From positions 929,501-993,500 of the forward strand of contig NZ_CP095848.1 of the NCBI RefSeq assembly GCF_023101345.1: a DNA stretch of 64,000 nucleotides. Direction: 5' to 3'. This stretch comes from Hymenobacter sublimis (GTDB taxonomy: Bacteria; Bacteroidota; Bacteroidia; Cytophagales; Hymenobacteraceae). A program made the translations under genes and the position numbers. The notes under the pieces were generated by a model. The model searched no databases, was not told where the DNA came from, and worked only from the letters and a program-made list of their open reading frames with translations. Positions 32,542-40,863 of this stretch are shown here, in pieces. Numbering within the stretch: position 1 is the stretch's first letter; every line of letters begins with the position of its first letter.

Positions 32542-32628
32542 ATCGTCAGTAAGTTAAGGTTTCTCTTCCGTGACCCTAGCCGCCGGTACACGGGCGGTAG
32601 GAAATGCGGGACTAACTAAGAGAAGCCT

Positions 32629-33072
32629 TTAGACGATCAGAACGCCCACGAAAGTGAGCAAGGTACGGCCAGCCCGGGGCGGGGGCGATGAATCCGTAGC
32701 GTGCCAGCGAGCAGCTACCTGGCACAACGGCGCGGTTGGTGCAGCGGGCCACACGGTGGCAGCGGGCCACGCCGGTGCCAAAGCTGGCGGCAGCACTTTC
32801 ACCCAGGCCAACTCCGCGGAGGGCGTGTCCAGCTTGTGAAAATGGGCGCCGAATTCGCAGCACGATTTGGAAAGCCGGGCCTTGGCAGCGTGTTGCTGGG
32901 TAGCGGGTTTAGGAGCTGGGCACGTGTGCTGGGCCGGACTGAAAATGACGCTGGCCGTGCGGCTTCCGCTTTGCCGACAGGTGTGCTGCTGCACCGTCAG
33001 GCCCACCGAGGTAGTGAGGACGAGCAAGGCCAGCCAAGTGCTGAAGAGCCGATGAAGCAGCGGGCGTTTCAT
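32629..33072 (-). CDS. HYC_CC_PP-like small exported protein (HTC variant)
   Basis: About 147 residues from the ATG at 33072 (MKRPLLHRLFSTW). A further ATG at 33132 is in frame but gives a non-signal-like N-terminus. A signal or anchor segment (residues 7-27) is followed by H30-T-C32, C71-C72 and a late SPPPR. This matches the order of the HYC, CC and PP motifs of the Bacteroidota HYC_CC_PP family, except that the tyrosine is threonine. Several extra His/Cys residues lie between (HTCPAP). The family is seen with metal transport genes, and the downstream TonB receptor fits. Function is unproven. Confidence 0.72.
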   Translation of the reverse strand: MKRPLLHRLFSTWLALLVLTTSVGLTVQQHTCRQSGSRTASVIFSPAQHTCPAPKPATQQHAAKARLSKSCCEFGAHFHKLDTPSAELAWVKVLPPALAPAWPAATVWPAAPTAPLCQVAARWHATDSSPPPRAGRTLLTFVGVLIV

Positions 33073-33288
33073 ATCGACCACAAAGATACGGCTTTCGGGC
33101 CAGCGAAACACATGCAGGATACGGCTCGGCAAGTACAGAATTCCACCGTCAGATAGTGAAACTACGCCGCCTCATCACCCCCATATTTGTTGGAACTTGA
33201 TGTCTGCCATTATGACAAAGCTGGAATTGCTACGCCACTGGAGTTCCGTAAAAGCCTTCAAATAGCTCAAAAAGGCGCTTTTCTGAAG

Positions 33289-33312
33289 TGGTAGAAAATG
33301 GTAAATCGTGGT
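33289..33312 (+). promoter_or_regulatory. Putative MraZ box, three TGGT repeats 10 bp apart
   Basis: TGGT occurs at 33289, 33299 and 33309, exactly 10 bp apart, 67-90 bp before the mraZ start and just upstream of a -7 element. MraZ from E. coli binds TGGGN repeats separated by 5 bases (10-bp period) in its own promoter, so this has the expected geometry with a T in the fourth position. Confidence 0.6.
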
Positions 33313-33333
33313 GGCCTTTTCCAGCGGGTTCCG

Positions 33334-33341
33334 TACTTTTG
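33334..33341 (+). promoter_or_regulatory. Putative -7 promoter element of the dcw operon
   Basis: TACTTTTG matches TAnnTTTG of the Bacteroidota principal sigma factor, 38 bases before the mraZ ATG. The -33 region is only CTTTTCC. The MraZ-type repeats lie immediately upstream, where a repressor would block polymerase. Confidence 0.5.
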
Positions 33342-33378
33342 CTATATCCCGTTCCCATGCCCACCTCAACCACGCAAC

Positions 33379-33855
33379 ATGACCCTGCTGCTCTCCGGCG
33401 AATACGAGTGCAAGCTCGACCCCAAAGGTCGGCTGGTGCTGCCGGCGAAGGTGAAGGCCAACCTGCCGGAAGCCTCGGGTAACCAGTTGGTGCTGGTCCG
33501 CGGCTTCGAGCCCTGCCTGGTACTTTACCCGCGGGCCGCCTGGCGCGTAATTCACGAGAAGGTCATGGCCCTAGACGAGTTCAACGAGGAGTACCGGCAG
33601 TTTCAGCGTAACTTCTTCCGGGGCATGACGGAGGTGGAGTTGGACTCGATTGGGCGTTTTATGCTACCCCGCACCATGCTGCGCTACTCGGGCATTGAGA
33701 AGGAAGCCATCATCGTAGGCCTGGGTAACCGCTGCGAAATTTGGGACCCGGAGCGCTACGAGGATTTCCTTATCAAAGACCAGCAGAGCTTTTCGAAGCT
33801 GGCTCAGAAATTTTTGACCACCGAAACCGGCCCCGGCGGCCCCCTGGCCGCATGA
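33379..33855 (+). CDS. mraZ: Division/cell wall cluster transcriptional regulator MraZ
   Basis: About 158 residues from ATG 33379. MraZ has two AbrB/SpoVT-like half-domains, each with a D-x-x-G-R motif: DPKGRLVLPAK near residue 14 and DSIGRFMLPRTM near residue 96. It forms a ring and represses or tunes the dcw operon by binding repeats upstream of itself, which are visible here at 33289-33312. The stop overlaps the rsmH start by ATGA, indicating translational coupling. As usual it is the first gene of the cluster. Confidence 0.95.
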   Translation: MTLLLSGEYECKLDPKGRLVLPAKVKANLPEASGNQLVLVRGFEPCLVLYPRAAWRVIHEKVMALDEFNEEYRQFQRNFFRGMTEVELDSIGRFMLPRTMLRYSGIEKEAIIVGLGNRCEIWDPERYEDFLIKDQQSFSKLAQKFLTTETGPGGPLAA

Positions 33856-34796
33856 GCAACACCTTGAACGACTACGACAACGATACCGCCTACCACCGCC
33901 CCGTGATGCTGCGCGAGTGCCTCGAAGGCCTTGATCTGCAGCCCACGGGCCGCTACGTGGACGTCACGTTTGGCGGAGGCGGCCACTCGGCCCGCATTCT
34001 GGAGCACCTCACGGGTACCGGCCACCTCTACAGTTTCGACCAGGACGCCGACGCCGAGCGGGAGGCTCAGAAGCTGGCGCGACCCCAGTTCACCTTCATT
34101 CGCAGTAATTTCCGCCACTTGTTTCGGGAGCTGCAGCGCCACGGCGCCCTGCCCGTGGATGGCCTACTGGCCGATTTAGGCGTGTCATCCCACCAGTTTG
34201 ATACCCCGGAGCGAGGCTTTAGCACCCGCTTCGACGGCCCCCTGGACATGCGCATGAATCCCGACGGCGACGATGCCTCGGCCGCCGATATTATCAATGA
34301 GTACTCCGAGGCCGATTTGCACCGCATTTTCGGGATGTACGGGGAGGTAACGAATGCCCGCACCCTGGCGGCTACGGTGGTAGCGGCCCGGCGTGGGCAG
34401 AGCATCAGCACCATTGCGGGCCTGAAAAAAGCCATTGCGCCCTGCACGCCCCGGGGCAAGGAAAACAAGTACCTGGCCCAGGTTTTCCAGGCCCTGCGTA
34501 TCGAGGCCAACGATGAAATGACGGCTTTGCAGGAAATGCTGGAACAAACGGCACAAGTATTGCGCCCCGGCGGTCGCTTGGTAGTGATGAGCTACCACTC
34601 CTTGGAAGACCGGCTGGTGAAGAACTTCATTGCCAAGGGTAAATTCTTCGGCGAAGTGGAAAAGGATTTGTTTGGCCGCACCAACGTGCCCTTCGAGGCC
34701 CTGACCCGCAAGCCCGTGGAAGCCTCCGCGGAGGAAATAGCCCTGAACAGCCGGGCCCGAAGCGCCAAGCTCCGCATTGCCATTCGCAAAGAATAG
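33852..34796 (+). CDS. rsmH: 16S rRNA (cytosine1402-N4)-methyltransferase RsmH
   Basis: 314 residues from ATG 33852, overlapping the mraZ stop by four bases. It methylates C1402 of 16S rRNA with SAM. Typical segments are YHRPVMLRECLEGL, the SAM motif YVDVTFGGGGHSARIL, the DLGVSSHQFDTPERGFS stretch, FDGPLDMRMNP and the C-terminal VMSYHSLEDRLVKNF. The former name is mraW. ftsL follows 30 bases downstream. Confidence 0.95.
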   Translation: MSNTLNDYDNDTAYHRPVMLRECLEGLDLQPTGRYVDVTFGGGGHSARILEHLTGTGHLYSFDQDADAEREAQKLARPQFTFIRSNFRHLFRELQRHGALPVDGLLADLGVSSHQFDTPERGFSTRFDGPLDMRMNPDGDDASAADIINEYSEADLHRIFGMYGEVTNARTLAATVVAARRGQSISTIAGLKKAIAPCTPRGKENKYLAQVFQALRIEANDEMTALQEMLEQTAQVLRPGGRLVVMSYHSLEDRLVKNFIAKGKFFGEVEKDLFGRTNVPFEALTRKPVEASAEEIALNSRARSAKLRIAIRKE

Positions 34797-34826
34797 AACC
34801 GCACGCTACCCCAACCAGTACCACCC

Positions 34827-35573
34827 GTGGCCGTCAATACCGTAAAATCTGCCCCCACACCCCGCGTGAATGCTCCGCGGCAGGTAGCGCCCATAGCGCC
34901 GGAGCCGGTGCGCCCTCCCGAACCGGAACCGACGCCTGCGCCCGTACGCCCCACCAAGGCCCCGCGGGAGCCCAAGGAGCCGCGCCTCACCACGCCCAAG
35001 CGCAGCACTTGGAGCGTATTCTCGCTGCTGGAGCGGGCCACGCCGGTTGATGGGTTGTTTCGGGAGGGGTTGCCGGTGCGTTTCCTACCTCACTTGCTGT
35101 TCGTCATGTTCCTGACGCTGGTGTACATCGGTAACACGCACTATGCTACCCGCATGAACCGCAGCATTCAGAAGCTGAAAGTAGAAACGGAAGATTTGCG
35201 AGCCGACTACACCACTTTAAAATCGGATTATATGGAGGCCAGCAAGCAGAGCGAGGTAGCCCGCAAGGTAGCCGCCTATGGTCTGGTTGAAAGCTCCTCG
35301 CCGCCCTTCCGCATCAGCGTGCCCGCCGGTCGCCTCGACGAGGCCGAACTGGACATGCTGCCCATTCTGACCGCCGACTCCGTGGCCGCCATGACGGCCC
35401 GTGCCAAGGCCGACTCCTTGCGCCGGGCCGGTGGCCCCTCCCTCGGCGATTCGGTGGAGGTAGGCGCCCCGCCCGTTCCCATCGGTACTGATATTAACGG
35501 GGAGCCGGCTACGGCTGACCCCGCATCTTCCAATCGTTCAGCTCCCGCCCGCCGCAATGAAAGGAAACGTTAA
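34827..35573 (+). CDS. ftsL: FtsL-like cell division protein
   Basis: 248 residues from a GTG start. The first ~60 residues are cytoplasmic and rich in Pro, Ala and Arg, followed by WSVFSLLERATPVDGLFREG, a single membrane span (LPHLLFVMFLTLVYIG, about 90-105), then a short periplasmic coiled coil (TRMNRSIQKLKVETEDLRAD) and a low-complexity tail. This is the long Bacteroidota version of FtsL, which with FtsQ/FtsB activates the FtsWI synthase. Identity rests mainly on position between rsmH and ftsI and on topology. The end overlaps the ftsI start by 17 bases. Confidence 0.82.
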   Translation: MAVNTVKSAPTPRVNAPRQVAPIAPEPVRPPEPEPTPAPVRPTKAPREPKEPRLTTPKRSTWSVFSLLERATPVDGLFREGLPVRFLPHLLFVMFLTLVYIGNTHYATRMNRSIQKLKVETEDLRADYTTLKSDYMEASKQSEVARKVAAYGLVESSSPPFRISVPAGRLDEAELDMLPILTADSVAAMTARAKADSLRRAGGPSLGDSVEVGAPPVPIGTDINGEPATADPASSNRSAPARRNERKR

Positions 35574-37932
35574 AAAAAGCATTGTTACCCGCGTTCGGCT
35601 AGCCTTTCTGGGCGTGTGCCTGTTCTCCTGCGCCATTATCTGGCGCGTGACCCACGTGCAGTTCACGGAAGGCGCCAAGTGGAGTGCCCTGGAGCAGGAG
35701 CGCCGCATCGTGTACCAGCCCGTATTCGCCACCCGTGGCAACATCTACTCCGACAACGAAAGCATTATGGCTACCTCGCTGCCCTTCTACCGGGTAGCCT
35801 GGGACCCGAGCGTGGTCGACAAGGAGCTGTTCAAGGCGAAGGTAGATTCGCTGGCGCTGTTGCTGTCCCGGTTTTTCGGCGACCGGACGCCTGGGGAATA
35901 TGCCCGCAAGCTGCGCGATGCTAAGAATGCCCGGCCATCGGTGCGCTACCTGCGGCTAAATTCCCGGCAAATCAACTTTCAGGAGAAGAAGGAGCTGACC
36001 AACTGGCCCATCTTTCGGGAAGGCAAAAACAAGGGCGGTGCCATCTTCGAGAAGGTGGATAAGCGGTTCCGGCCCTTTGGTGGGCTGGCCCAGCGCACCA
36101 TCGGCTTCGTGAACGAGGACAAGAACGGCGCGGGCCTGGAGTTTACCTTCAACAAGCACCTGGCCGGTAAAGATGGGGAGGCCCTATTTGAGCGCCTACC
36201 CGGCGGCAACAAGCCCATCTACGACGGTACCGAGGTCAAGCCCCAGCCCGGCTACGACGTGAAAACTACCCTGGATATCAACCTCCAGGACGTGGCCGAA
36301 AATGCCCTGTACAAGTCGCTGGTAGAAAACAACGCCCAGTACGGCACCGTCATTCTAATGGAGGTGAAGACTGGCGAAATCAAGGCCGTAGCCAACCTGG
36401 GCAAGGTAGACGAGGGTGTGTACCGCGAGGATTACAACTACGCTATTGCCGACCAGGGCCGTACCGAGCCGGGCTCTACCTTCAAGCTGGCCTCTATGAT
36501 GGCCGCCTTCGAGGAAGACCCCGACCTGCAGCTAACCGACACCATTAATACCGGCAACACGGGCTCCAAGAAGATAGGCGGGGCCGTCAAAACCGATTCC
36601 CACCCCTACGGCCGCATTACGATTCAGCAGGTATTTGAGAAGTCCTCGAATATTGGAGTAGCCATCCTGGCCGACCGAGTGTTCAACAAAAACCCGGAGA
36701 AGTATACCGACTACCTCAAGCGCTTTGGGCTAGACAAGCCCCTGGGCTTCCAGATGGCCGGCGAGGCGCGCCCCTATATTAAGGACCCGCGCGACCGGAG
36801 CTGGAGCCGCACCTCACTCACTACCATGAGCATCGGCTACGAGCTGAAGCTAGCTCCGCTGCAAACGCTGGCCTTCTACAATGCCGTGGCCAATGGCGGC
36901 GTGAAGGTGCAGCCCATGATTGTCAAGGAAATCAAGCAGGCCGATAAGGTATTGGAGCGGTTTGAAACCCAGGTGCTCAACCCCAAAATCTGCTCAGATG
37001 AAACTCTGCAGAAAGTACGGGCCATGATGGAAGGGGTAGTGGAGCACGGCACCGCCCGCGGCATCCGCACCAACGACTACCTCATTGCGGGCAAAACCGG
37101 CACGGCCTGGAAGTTCAAGAACGGTGCCTACACCCGCACGTACTCCACGAGCTTCTGCGGCTACTTCCCCGCCGATAATCCCAAATACAGCTGCATCGTA
37201 GTGGTCGATTCGCCCAAGAACGGCCGCATCTATGGTGCCGATGTAGCAGCTCCGGTGTTCCGAGAGCTGGCTGACAAGGCCATGGCCCGCGACGTAGCCA
37301 GCCAGCGTCCCTTGCTGGCCCGGGCCCCGGTGCGCCGCTCGCGGGTGCCGGAAGTGCAGGCGGGCATGCAGGATGAGTTATCGATGGTATTTTCTAAGCT
37401 AGGCGTTACCCACAACGGGGGCACTGGCGCCGAGGACTGGGTGCGCACCGCGCCCGCTGATGCCGAAGGGGAAAGTCTGAGCCTGAAACCCATGGCCGTG
37501 CGTCCCGGCCGAGTACCTAACGTGCAGGGCCTCACCCTGCGTGATGCCCTGTTCCTACTCGAAAACCGTGGCCTACGGGTACGGGCCCTGGGCACGGGTA
37601 GGGTGAAAACGCAGTCGGTGGCGGCGGGCACGGCGGCGCGGCGCGGTACTACCGTGGTGCTGCAGCTGGAGCCCATCGGTGGGCGGTTAGCGCCGCCCGT
37701 GCCGGCTGCTCCGCCCACCCCCGGCCTGGCTACCCTGGCCGATGGTCGGGTACCGAAAGTAGAGGCTACGGGCAGCACCAGCCGCAACGGCGGTAAGGTC
37801 GCCCGCCCGACCCCGGCCACTACCCCTGGCAAGTCAGCGCAAGCCAAGCCTACCCGAGAAACTGCCAGCAGAACTACTGCGCCGCAAGGCCCTGCCGCTG
37901 CAGGCAAGGCCAAGCCCAAAGCAAAAGCCTAG
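35557..37932 (+). CDS. ftsI: Division transpeptidase FtsI (PBP3) with C-terminal PASTA domain
   Basis: 791 residues. One N-terminal membrane span (about 13-30) is followed by a dimerisation domain (ATRGNIYSDN near 58) and the transpeptidase domain with S307-T-F-K310, S363-S-N365 and K513-T-G515. A PASTA domain spans about 653-705 (VPNVQGLTLRDALFLLENRG), and the last ~85 residues are Pro/Ala/Lys-rich and disordered. It cross-links septal peptidoglycan with FtsW. PASTA domains bind peptidoglycan and are frequent in Bacteroidota FtsI. It is translationally coupled to ftsL by overlap, and murE follows after 62 bases. Confidence 0.95.
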   Translation: MKGNVKKSIVTRVRLAFLGVCLFSCAIIWRVTHVQFTEGAKWSALEQERRIVYQPVFATRGNIYSDNESIMATSLPFYRVAWDPSVVDKELFKAKVDSLALLLSRFFGDRTPGEYARKLRDAKNARPSVRYLRLNSRQINFQEKKELTNWPIFREGKNKGGAIFEKVDKRFRPFGGLAQRTIGFVNEDKNGAGLEFTFNKHLAGKDGEALFERLPGGNKPIYDGTEVKPQPGYDVKTTLDINLQDVAENALYKSLVENNAQYGTVILMEVKTGEIKAVANLGKVDEGVYREDYNYAIADQGRTEPGSTFKLASMMAAFEEDPDLQLTDTINTGNTGSKKIGGAVKTDSHPYGRITIQQVFEKSSNIGVAILADRVFNKNPEKYTDYLKRFGLDKPLGFQMAGEARPYIKDPRDRSWSRTSLTTMSIGYELKLAPLQTLAFYNAVANGGVKVQPMIVKEIKQADKVLERFETQVLNPKICSDETLQKVRAMMEGVVEHGTARGIRTNDYLIAGKTGTAWKFKNGAYTRTYSTSFCGYFPADNPKYSCIVVVDSPKNGRIYGADVAAPVFRELADKAMARDVASQRPLLARAPVRRSRVPEVQAGMQDELSMVFSKLGVTHNGGTGAEDWVRTAPADAEGESLSLKPMAVRPGRVPNVQGLTLRDALFLLENRGLRVRALGTGRVKTQSVAAGTAARRGTTVVLQLEPIGGRLAPPVPAAPPTPGLATLADGRVPKVEATGSTSRNGGKVARPTPATTPGKSAQAKPTRETASRTTAPQGPAAAGKAKPKAKA

Positions 37933-37994
37933 GCTGTGGCCACCATCATTCAGGAGCCCTAACCTGAGGTGCAAGCCTCTTACCGCCCCATAAG

Positions 37995-39470
37995 TTGAAT
38001 ACCGAACTCGCCCTTTCTGCTCTTCTGACCGCCGTTACCGTCCGGGCCCAGCATGGTCCCGCGGACGTAGCCGTTAATAGCCTAACACTGGACTCGCGCC
38101 AGGCTGGGCCAGGCGCCGTGTTCTTTGCCCTGCGCGGTACTGCCACCGATGGGCATCAGTTTGTGCCGAAAGCAGTGGAGCAAGGCGTAACGGTAGTGGT
38201 AGTTGAGGACCTGCCCGCCGAGCTGAACCCCGGAACGACCTACGTGCAGGTGCCGGACAGTGCGGAAGCCATGGCCCGCATGGCTGCTGAGTTTTACGGT
38301 CACCCTTCGCGCCAGCTGCAATTGGTGGGCATTACCGGCACCAACGGCAAAACCACCTGCGCTACCATGCTGCACAAGCTCTTCCGGGAGCTGGGCTACC
38401 ACTGCGGCCTGCTGAGCACGGTGCAAAATCAAATTGACGAGCAGGTTATTCCGGCCACTCACACCACACCCGACGCCATCCGGCTGAACGAGTTGCTGGC
38501 CCGTATGCTGAAGGCTGGCTGCACCCACGTCTTCATGGAAGTCAGCTCCCACTCGGTGGTGCAGCACCGCATTACGGGCCTGCACTTTGCCGGGGGCGTA
38601 TTCACCAACCTCACCCACGACCACCTCGACTACCACGGTACCTTCGACGCCTACTTAAAAGCCAAAAAGGGCTTTTTCGATATGCTGCCCAAGTCGGCCT
38701 TTGCCCTCACCAACCAGGACGACAAGCGCGGCCCGGTAATGCTACAGAACGTAGTCGGGCGGCGAGAAACCTACTCCTTGCGCAACGCCGCTACCTTCCG
38801 GGGCCGCCTGATCGAAAACGCCGTGCACGGTTTGCACCTGGAAGTAGACGGTAGGGAAGTGCAGTTCCGGCTGATTGGCGTGTTCAATGCCTACAACCTG
38901 CTGGCTATTTACGGTACGGCTGTATTACTTGGTGAGGAGCCTACCGAGGTGCTGACGGTGCTGTCGGGCTTGACCTCGGCGCCGGGGCGGTTTGAGCCGG
39001 TGGTATCGGAGCGGGCGCGCATTACCGGCATCGTGGACTACGCTCACACGCCCGACGCGCTAGAAAACGTACTGCAAACCATTGCCGACATTCGCCAGCC
39101 CAGCCAGCAGGTGATTACGGTAGTAGGCTGCGGGGGCAACCGCGACGGAGCCAAGCGCCCCGTTATGGCCCGCTTGGCCGCTCAACTTTCCAACCGGGCC
39201 GTGCTGACCTCTGATAACCCCCGTTTCGAGGACCCCAACGATATCCTGAGCCAAATGCAGGCCGGCGTGCCCGCCGAGGATCAGGGAAAAGTCCTGACCA
39301 TTGCCGACCGCCGGGAAGCCATTAAAACGGCCGTAGCCCTGGCCCAGCCCGGTGACATTGTGCTGGTAGCCGGCAAAGGCCACGAAACCTACCAGGAAAT
39401 CAAGGGCGTGAAAACCGACTTCGACGACAAGCGGGTACTCACCGACATGTTTAGCCTGCTGGGTAAATAG
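37995..39470 (+). CDS. murE: UDP-MurNAc-tripeptide synthetase MurE (meso-DAP type)
   Basis: 491 residues from a TTG at 37995. The conserved VNSLTLDSRQAGPGAVFFALRG lies about 27 residues in, and no suitable ATG precedes it. The Mur ligase ATP motif GITGTNGKTT is at about 112-121. The DNPR motif (TSDNPRFEDP) indicates that meso-diaminopimelate, not lysine, is the added amino acid. The enzyme adds the third residue of the peptidoglycan stem peptide in the cytoplasm. It lies between ftsI and mraY as in most dcw clusters, but murF, which commonly follows, is absent. Confidence 0.95.
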   Translation: MNTELALSALLTAVTVRAQHGPADVAVNSLTLDSRQAGPGAVFFALRGTATDGHQFVPKAVEQGVTVVVVEDLPAELNPGTTYVQVPDSAEAMARMAAEFYGHPSRQLQLVGITGTNGKTTCATMLHKLFRELGYHCGLLSTVQNQIDEQVIPATHTTPDAIRLNELLARMLKAGCTHVFMEVSSHSVVQHRITGLHFAGGVFTNLTHDHLDYHGTFDAYLKAKKGFFDMLPKSAFALTNQDDKRGPVMLQNVVGRRETYSLRNAATFRGRLIENAVHGLHLEVDGREVQFRLIGVFNAYNLLAIYGTAVLLGEEPTEVLTVLSGLTSAPGRFEPVVSERARITGIVDYAHTPDALENVLQTIADIRQPSQQVITVVGCGGNRDGAKRPVMARLAAQLSNRAVLTSDNPRFEDPNDILSQMQAGVPAEDQGKVLTIADRREAIKTAVALAQPGDIVLVAGKGHETYQEIKGVKTDFDDKRVLTDMFSLLGK

Positions 39471-39579
39471 CGCTGAATAATCCAAAATCTGCACAAACGC
39501 AACGTTTGACCCCAATCCAAAAAACTGAACCTTTGCAGCTTGGACTACCTCTGAACCCCAACTGCTGACCCCCGCGCCC

Positions 39580-40800
39580 ATGCTGTATTACTTCTTCAAC
39601 TACCTCTACAAAGTGCATCACCTGCCGGGCACGGGTGTTTTCCAGTACATTTCGTTCCGGGCGGCGCTGGCGGTAGTAACCTCCCTAATTATTGCGCAAT
39701 TCTTCGGGGCCCCGCTAATCCGGGCCTTGCAGCGGCGGCAAATTGGGGAAACAGTGCGCGACCTGGGCCTGCAGGGACAGATCGAGAAGAAAGGGACGCC
39801 TACCATGGGCGGCCTGATTATTCTGCTGGCTATTCTGGTGCCAGTGCTGCTGTTTGCCAAGCTCGACAATATCTACATCGTGCTCATGCTGCTGAGCACC
39901 GTGTGGCTAGGCCTCATTGGCTTCGTAGACGACTATATCAAAGTAGTTAAGAAGGACAAGGAAGGCCTGGCCGGCCGCTTCAAAGTGCTGGGGCAGGTAG
40001 GCCTCGGCATTACGGTGGGCTGGGTGCTGTTCTTTTCCAACGACGTGACCGTGCGCCAGTACGCCCTGCCCAACGGGGCCTTTTCGGCCGTGGACGCCAG
40101 CACCGTGTACCAGGATGTGAAGCTGATGATTACCACGGTGCCCTTCCTAAAAAACAACGAGCTCAACTACGGTGACCTGTTTGCCACCGCCGGCGACTTT
40201 TTCAACGAGTACTACGCCTTCTTCTACATCCCCATTGTCATCCTGATTATCACGGCCGTCAGCAACGGGGCCAACATCACCGACGGCCTCGATGGGCTGG
40301 CGGCCGGCACCTCGGCCATCATTGGCATCACGCTGGCTATCTTCTGCTTCGTGAGCGGTAACGCCCTGTTGGCTGATTATCTGGATGTAATGTTCATCCC
40401 GAACTCGGGGGAGCTGGTAATTTTCTGCACCGCTTTCGTGGGGGCCTGCGTGGGCTTCTTGTGGTACAACTCCTACCCGGCTCAGGTATTCATGGGCGAC
40501 ACCGGCTCGCTGGCTATTGGCGGCATCATTGCCGTGCTGGCCATCATCGTGCGTAAGGAGCTGCTAATTCCGGTGTTGTGCGGCGTGTTTCTCATTGAAA
40601 ATCTTTCGGTTATGGTGCAGGTGAGCTATTTTAAGTACACCAAGCGCAAATACGGCGAAGGCCGCCGGCTGCTGCGCATGTCGCCCCTGCACCACCACTA
40701 CCAGAAGCTGGGCTACCACGAATCCAAAATCGTGTCGCGCTTCTGGATTGTGAGCATCATGCTGGCCGTTTTAACGCTGGTTACCCTGAAGCTGCGCTAA
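39580..40800 (+). CDS. mraY: Phospho-N-acetylmuramoyl-pentapeptide transferase MraY
   Basis: 406 residues with about ten membrane segments. It transfers phospho-MurNAc-pentapeptide to undecaprenyl phosphate, making lipid I. Signature cytoplasmic loops are [31 protein letters not shown], the [15 protein letters not shown] segment, [13 protein letters not shown], and the C-terminal [16 protein letters not shown]. The Bacteroidota version has an extra insertion between the third and fourth segments (about 160-200, with [17 protein letters not shown]), which is present here. 109 bp separate it from murE. Confidence 0.96.
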   Translation: MLYYFFNYLYKVHHLPGTGVFQYISFRAALAVVTSLIIAQFFGAPLIRALQRRQIGETVRDLGLQGQIEKKGTPTMGGLIILLAILVPVLLFAKLDNIYIVLMLLSTVWLGLIGFVDDYIKVVKKDKEGLAGRFKVLGQVGLGITVGWVLFFSNDVTVRQYALPNGAFSAVDASTVYQDVKLMITTVPFLKNNELNYGDLFATAGDFFNEYYAFFYIPIVILIITAVSNGANITDGLDGLAAGTSAIIGITLAIFCFVSGNALLADYLDVMFIPNSGELVIFCTAFVGACVGFLWYNSYPAQVFMGDTGSLAIGGIIAVLAIIVRKELLIPVLCGVFLIENLSVMVQVSYFKYTKRKYGEGRRLLRMSPLHHHYQKLGYHESKIVSRFWIVSIMLAVLTLVTLKLR

Positions 40801-40863
40801 GCCGCCTGCCTTCGGCCCCGCTACTTCCTACCCTATCCTTCACCCCATAACCTGACCCATACC

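Noticed and set aside
37230..37919. 229-codon antisense ORF in the 3' part of ftsI
   Set aside because: Ala/Arg/Pro/Val-rich shadow of the PASTA and disordered tail region. No family features.
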